Below, one piece after another: positions 5,822 to 8,800 of a stretch of 8,800 nt of DNA. Both the position numbers and the translations under genes were made by a program. The number at the start of each line of letters is the position of its first letter. Position 1 is the first letter of the stretch. The notes below the pieces were generated by a model. That model saw nothing but the letters and a program-made list of their open reading frames with translations, made no database searches and had not been told where the DNA came from. Origin of the DNA: Deltaproteobacteria bacterium (GTDB taxonomy: Bacteria; Desulfobacterota; Deferrimicrobia; Deferrimicrobiales; Deferrimicrobiaceae); assembly GCA_003513855.1 (NCBI GenBank), contig DOTC01000062.1, positions 4,300 to 13,099 of the forward strand, written 5' to 3'.

Positions 5822-6814
5822 TTACCGAGGGAAATCCGCCGGGCTGCGGATGCATCTCCCTCCCCGGTTGAGGACGTGGGTGTAGACCATCGTCGTGCTG
5901 ACGTCCTTGTGTCCTAGCAGTTCCTGAATCGTCCGAATATCATACCCGTCTTCCAGGAGATGGGTAGCGAAAGAATGCCGGAAGGTGTGGCAGGTGACCG
6001 GCTTCGGGATCCGCGCCTTCTCGCCAGCATATTTGACGGCCCGCTGGATGACGGTGTCGTAGAGGTGGTGCCGGAAGAGGCTACCGGTAGATGCTTCCGG
6101 AAACTGCCGGTGTGCGGGAAATACCCATTGCCACCCCCATGAACGGTTTGCGGCCTGGTACTTCCTCTCAAGCGCTTCCGGAAGTGTAACGTAGCCGCCC
6201 CTCCTTTTCAAATCCCTTTCGTGCCGCTCTTGCACACCCTCGAGGTGGGGACGCAGGCGGTTTTCCACGGCCGCCGGCAATATTGTCACCCGGTCCCGTT
6301 TCCCTTTCCCCTCCCTGACCACGATCTGGCGATAGCTGAAGTCGATGTCCTTCACCCGGAGGCGGAGGCATTCGAGAAGCCGCAAGCCGGCGCCGTACAT
6401 GAGCATAGCCGCAATCCATTTCTCCCCGTGTAGGTGCATCAGTACGTTTTGCACCTCCTGGCGTGTTAGGACCACGGGGAGGCGCCGGGGCTTCTTCGCC
6501 CGGACGACCTCGTCGAGCCAAGTAAATTGCCTGCCGAGCACATCGCCGTACAGGAACAAGATTGCGCTTAACGCCTGGTTCTGGGTCGACGCGGCGACCT
6601 TCCGATCGATGGCTAGGTGGGACAGGAACGCCTCGACATCGGTCTTCCCCATCTCCGCGGGATGACGGACGCGGTGGAACCTTATGAAGCGGGTGATCCA
6701 CGATACGTAGGCCTCTTCGGTCCTGCGGCTGTAGTGGCGTTTCCGAAGTCCGGAGCGGACCTGGTCAAGCAGTTTCGGTTTTGCGGCAGGGTGGTTGCGC
6801 GGGAATGGGTCCAT
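5822..6814 (-). CDS. intI: Integron integrase (tyrosine recombinase)
   Basis: A 330-residue tyrosine recombinase; IntI1 is 337. A SAM-like N-terminal core-binding domain spans about 15-105. The catalytic domain has Arg145 in [18 protein letters not shown], the beta-hairpin lysine in [10 protein letters not shown] (170/172), His276 and Arg279 in [13 protein letters not shown], His302 in [16 protein letters not shown], and the nucleophile Tyr311. All catalytic residues are intact. Residues 210-234 ([20 protein letters not shown] and on to WVFPA) are the insertion found only in integron integrases and needed for single-strand attC recombination, which separates this from XerC/XerD and phage integrases. 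The C-terminal LNRGG...RSP is also typical. ATG at 6814 is chosen for GGAGG 6 bases upstream; a TTG 13 codons earlier is less likely. It reads towards the cassette, not away from it. Confidence 0.95.
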   Translation of the reverse strand: MDPFPRNHPAAKPKLLDQVRSGLRKRHYSRRTEEAYVSWITRFIRFHRVRHPAEMGKTDVEAFLSHLAIDRKVAASTQNQALSAILFLYGDVLGRQFTWLDEVVRAKKPRRLPVVLTRQEVQNVLMHLHGEKWIAAMLMYGAGLRLLECLRLRVKDIDFSYRQIVVREGKGKRDRVTILPAAVENRLRPHLEGVQERHERDLKRRGGYVTLPEALERKYQAANRSWGWQWVFPAHRQFPEASTGSLFRHHLYDTVIQRAVKYAGEKARIPKPVTCHTFRHSFATHLLEDGYDIRTIQELLGHKDVSTTMVYTHVLNRGGRCIRSPADFPR

Positions 6815-6870
6815 TGGCTTCCTCCAGCCCCCCGGGTATGGAACGGCCTGCAAGGGTTTGTGAGCAATAG

Positions 6871-6900
6871 TTGTTCCCGCGGGGACAATTCCTTCGGGAA
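6871..6900. promoter_or_regulatory. Palindromic control-region candidate between intI and larC
   Basis: The 134-base divergent gap contains TTGTTCCCGCGGGGACAA (6871-6888), an 18-base palindrome with a perfect CCCGCGGG centre and one mismatched base pair, followed at once by TTCC-TTCG-GGAA (6889-6900), a small hairpin with a UUCG-type loop. Either could be an operator or a leader hairpin acting on larC, intI or both. A possible -10 for larC, TATGGT (6905-6910), lies 17 bases after GGGACA; the match is weak. No known LexA-type box was recognised. Confidence 0.35.
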
Positions 6901-6948
6901 GTGGTATGGTTCGTGGAAGCGGGAAATCACCACATCGGGCCGGGGGTC

Positions 6949-8121
6949 ATGGGCAGGCTCCTCTTCTTCGACTGCTTCTCGGGCATCGCGGGGGACATGG
7001 CGTGCGCCGCGCTCCTCTCCTTGACGGACGCGGAGAAGGAGCTTCGCCGCGCGCTGCGCGGTCTTTCCGTCCGCGGGTATTCTCTCTCCGTCGAACGCGC
7101 ATCCTCCTCCGGAATGGCGGGAACGCGGGTAAGCGTCAAGCTCTCCGCCCGGAAACCATCCTCGAGACACCTGCCCGAAATCGTATCCCTCCTGCGGCAG
7201 TCCACGCTCCCGGCAGGGACCAGGAACCGCGCCATCCTGGGCTTCGAAAAGCTTGCGGAAGCCGAGGCGAAAGTCCACGGGACCGCAAAGGAGAAGGTTC
7301 ATTTCCACGAGGTGGGGGCGACGGACGCCATTGTCGACATCGTATCGGCATGCTTCCTCTTCGAGCATCTCGGGGCCCCGACCGTCTTCTGCTCGGCCCT
7401 TCCCGGAGGGTCCGGCGAGGCGTGGTCGTCCCACGGGAAGATCCCGGTCCCCGGTCCGGCGACCCTCGCGCTGCTCACCGGTGCCCCCTGGCGGCTCGGC
7501 GAAGGGGAGGGGGAGCTTGTGACCCCCACGGGAGCGGCTCTCCTGCGGGCCTTCGAGGCCTCGTTCGAGCGGCCTCCCGAGATGATCGTCCGGGGAGTCG
7601 GGATCGGCGTGGGGCACAGGGAGATCCCCGGGCGGGCCAACATCCTCCGGGTGGTGGAGGGGGAGACGATTTCCGGAGCGCGGGGCCGGGACCGGGTGCT
7701 CGAGGTGGAGGCGAATATCGACGACATGAGCCCGCAGCGGTTCGAGGTGCTGATGGAGAGGGCCTTTGCCGCCGGCGCGCTCGACGTCGCCGTCCTCCCC
7801 GCGACGATGAAGAAGAACCGGCCCGGATGGGTGCTTCGGATCCTCTGCCCGGAGGAGCGGCTGGAGATCGTCTCCGCAGCCGTCTTTTCCTTGTCCACGG
7901 CGATCGGCCTCCGGTACCACGCGTGCGACCGGCTGAAGCTCGCCAGGAGATCGGTGACCGTGGCAACCCGGTTCGGGAACGTGCGGGTCAAGGAGGCGGA
8001 GCTGCCGGACGGCTCAAAGCGCCCCGTCCCCGAGTACGACGACGTGCGCAGGATCGTCCGGGCCGGAAACGCCTCGTTCGAGGAGGTGGCCTGGGAGGTG
8101 GAAAAGAAGTGGCGAAGGTAA
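6949..8121 (+). CDS. larC: Nickel-pincer cofactor biosynthesis protein LarC
   Basis: A 390-residue LarC (TIGR00299/DUF111) protein. LarC performs the last step of nickel-pincer nucleotide synthesis, CTP-dependent insertion of nickel into the dithiolated pyridinium mononucleotide, giving the cofactor of lactate racemase LarA and related enzymes. Family landmarks occur in order: FFDCFSGIAGDM (6-17), VHFHEVGATDAIVDIV (117-132), GKIPVPGPATLALL (163-176), ELVTPTGAALLRAF (189-202), GVGIG (216-220), then the C-terminal domain with EANIDDMSPQRFE (254-266), LPATMKKNRPGW (283-294) and LSTAIGLRYH (315-324). It is one continuous frame, unlike Lactobacillus larC, which needs a programmed frameshift. The ATG at 6949 starts directly at the family N-terminus; the frame stays open upstream to a TTG at 6871. 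No larA, larB or larE lies in this window. It overlaps radA by 13 bases. Confidence 0.93.
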   Translation: MGRLLFFDCFSGIAGDMACAALLSLTDAEKELRRALRGLSVRGYSLSVERASSSGMAGTRVSVKLSARKPSSRHLPEIVSLLRQSTLPAGTRNRAILGFEKLAEAEAKVHGTAKEKVHFHEVGATDAIVDIVSACFLFEHLGAPTVFCSALPGGSGEAWSSHGKIPVPGPATLALLTGAPWRLGEGEGELVTPTGAALLRAFEASFERPPEMIVRGVGIGVGHREIPGRANILRVVEGETISGARGRDRVLEVEANIDDMSPQRFEVLMERAFAAGALDVAVLPATMKKNRPGWVLRILCPEERLEIVSAAVFSLSTAIGLRYHACDRLKLARRSVTVATRFGNVRVKEAELPDGSKRPVPEYDDVRRIVRAGNASFEEVAWEVEKKWRR

Positions 8122-8800
8122 AGATCGAATACGCCTGCACTGCCTGCGGCTTCACCTCCCCGAAATGGCTGGGGAGGTGTCCCGACTGCGGCCAGTGGGG
8201 CTCCCTCGTCGAGGAGGTCGCCGCGGCGGAGACGAAGTACCGCGTCGCCTCGGAAGGGTTCCCCGCGTCGAAGCCGATTCCCCTGGCCGACGCGTCGGAG
8301 AGCGCCTCGGAGAGGGCCCTGTGCGGGATCGCCGAGTTCGACCGCGTCATGGGGGGAGGCGTGGTTCCCTCCTCGGCCACCCTGATCGGGGGGGACCCGG
8401 GGATCGGCAAATCGACCGTTCTCCTGCAGGTGGCGGAAGGCCTCGCCCGCGAGGACAGGAAGGTGCTCTACGTCTCCGGGGAGGAGTCCGAAGCCCAGGT
8501 GAAGCTGCGCGCCTCCCGGCTCGGCGTGTCGGCGCAGGGGATCTACCTGATGTCCGAGACGTCGGTCGAACGGGTGATCGCGGTCACGTCCGAGCTTTCC
8601 CCCTTCGCGCTGATCGTCGACTCCATCCAGACGATGTTCACCTCCGACCTGCCCGGCGCGCCGGGAGCCGTCGGGCAGGTGCGCGAGTGCGCGGGAAGGC
8701 TCGTCTTCTACGGGAAGAAGGCGGGAGTGTCGGTCTTCCTCGTGGGGCACGTAACCAAGGAGGGGACGATCGCGGGCCCGCGGGTGCTCGAGCACCTGGT
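8109..8800 (+). CDS. radA: DNA repair protein RadA (partial, 5' portion)
   Basis: The first 230 residues of RadA (Sms), which runs off the right edge. RadA is a RecA-like, DnaB-ring-like ATPase that extends D-loops and processes branched recombination intermediates. The N-terminal zinc finger is present (Cys10, Cys13, Cys24, Cys27 in ACTACGFTSPKWLGRCPDCG), followed by a linker and the ATPase core with Walker A GGDPGIGKST (94-103), VSGEES (122-127) and the Walker B strand ALIVDSIQT (167-175). LVGHVTKEGTIAGPR follows near the end. The KNRFG motif and Lon-like C-terminal domain lie beyond the window. The start is GTG at 8109, inside the end of larC and in another frame, with GGAGG about 10 bases upstream; this gives the canonical MAKVK-type N-terminus. 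The two genes are probably translationally coupled. Confidence 0.95.
   Translation, partial: MAKVKIEYACTACGFTSPKWLGRCPDCGQWGSLVEEVAAAETKYRVASEGFPASKPIPLADASESASERALCGIAEFDRVMGGGVVPSSATLIGGDPGIGKSTVLLQVAEGLAREDRKVLYVSGEESEAQVKLRASRLGVSAQGIYLMSETSVERVIAVTSELSPFALIVDSIQTMFTSDLPGAPGAVGQVRECAGRLVFYGKKAGVSVFLVGHVTKEGTIAGPRVLEHL

Noticed and set aside
5592..5855. 87-codon minus-strand reading frame over the attI region
   Set aside because: Its product is Pro/Ser/Thr-rich with no domain-like pattern; it runs across the cassette boundary and overlaps the end of intI, so it is probably a chance frame.
5690..5917. 75-codon plus-strand reading frame antisense to the end of intI
   Set aside because: The N-terminal part looks mildly protein-like, but the last third is antisense to intI coding sequence. 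The GTG start has only a distant GGAG, and no family is recognised.
5822..6814. Assignment of the recombinase to XerC/XerD or a phage integrase
   Set aside because: The LPEALERKY...WGWQWVFPA insertion and the RSP-type C-terminus are specific to integron integrases.
6815..6948. Conventional attI upstream of the intI start
   Set aside because: No GTTRRRY core with an inverted partner was found. Only larC, an ordinary chromosomal gene without attC, follows, so the usual divergent layout is not supported.
6871..6948. Extending larC upstream to the TTG at 6871
   Set aside because: The extra 26 residues precede the canonical family N-terminus, TTG is rare, and the segment contains the palindromic control candidate.
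7299..8795. Long minus-strand reading frame (498 codons)
   Set aside because: It is antisense to larC and radA, both certain from their motifs. The composition is typical of an antisense frame in high-GC DNA. The 6682-7920 minus-strand frame is rejected for the same reason.

Overview
The DNA is GC-rich and densely coded, with short gaps and ATGA stop/start overlaps, so it is bacterial chromosome. LarC next to RadA, together with the codon style, would fit a deltaproteobacterial (Desulfobacterota-like) or related high-GC Gram-negative lineage. No marker gene in the window fixes the taxonomy, so this is only a guess. I saw no rRNA, tRNA, CRISPR array or insertion sequence.

Left part (1-4875, all minus strand): a tight run of seven genes read right to left. 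In transcription order they are a hemolysin III/PAQR membrane protein, a fumarylacetoacetate-hydrolase-family enzyme, a metallo-beta-lactamase-fold hydrolase, a TIGR00341/DUF389 membrane protein, two small unrecognised membrane proteins, and a membrane-anchored alpha/beta hydrolase. A further gene may begin at the left edge through another ATGA overlap. Gaps run from 4-base overlaps to about 70 bases, so the run looks like an operon, but no single pathway links its members.

Middle part (5004-6814, minus strand): this is the most interesting region. A tyrosine recombinase carrying the extra domain diagnostic of integron integrases (IntI) reads towards a one-cassette array. Just beyond its 3' end lies an attI-like L-R core pair, followed by a 620-base gene cassette. 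The cassette encodes a ribbon-helix-helix antitoxin and a RelE/ParE toxin and ends in a 73-base attC-like palindrome whose R'' core overlaps the toxin stop codon. IntI therefore points the same way as its cassette, with the recombination site on its 3' side. This is the inverse arrangement described for Treponema denticola and a few other chromosomal integrons, not the usual divergent layout. Both cassette boundaries can be placed to the base, and they predict the sequence of the empty site.

Right part (6949-8800, plus strand): larC (nickel-pincer cofactor synthesis) overlaps the start of radA (recombination/repair ATPase), which runs off the window. A 134-base gap with an 18-base imperfect palindrome separates this pair from the divergent integrase gene.
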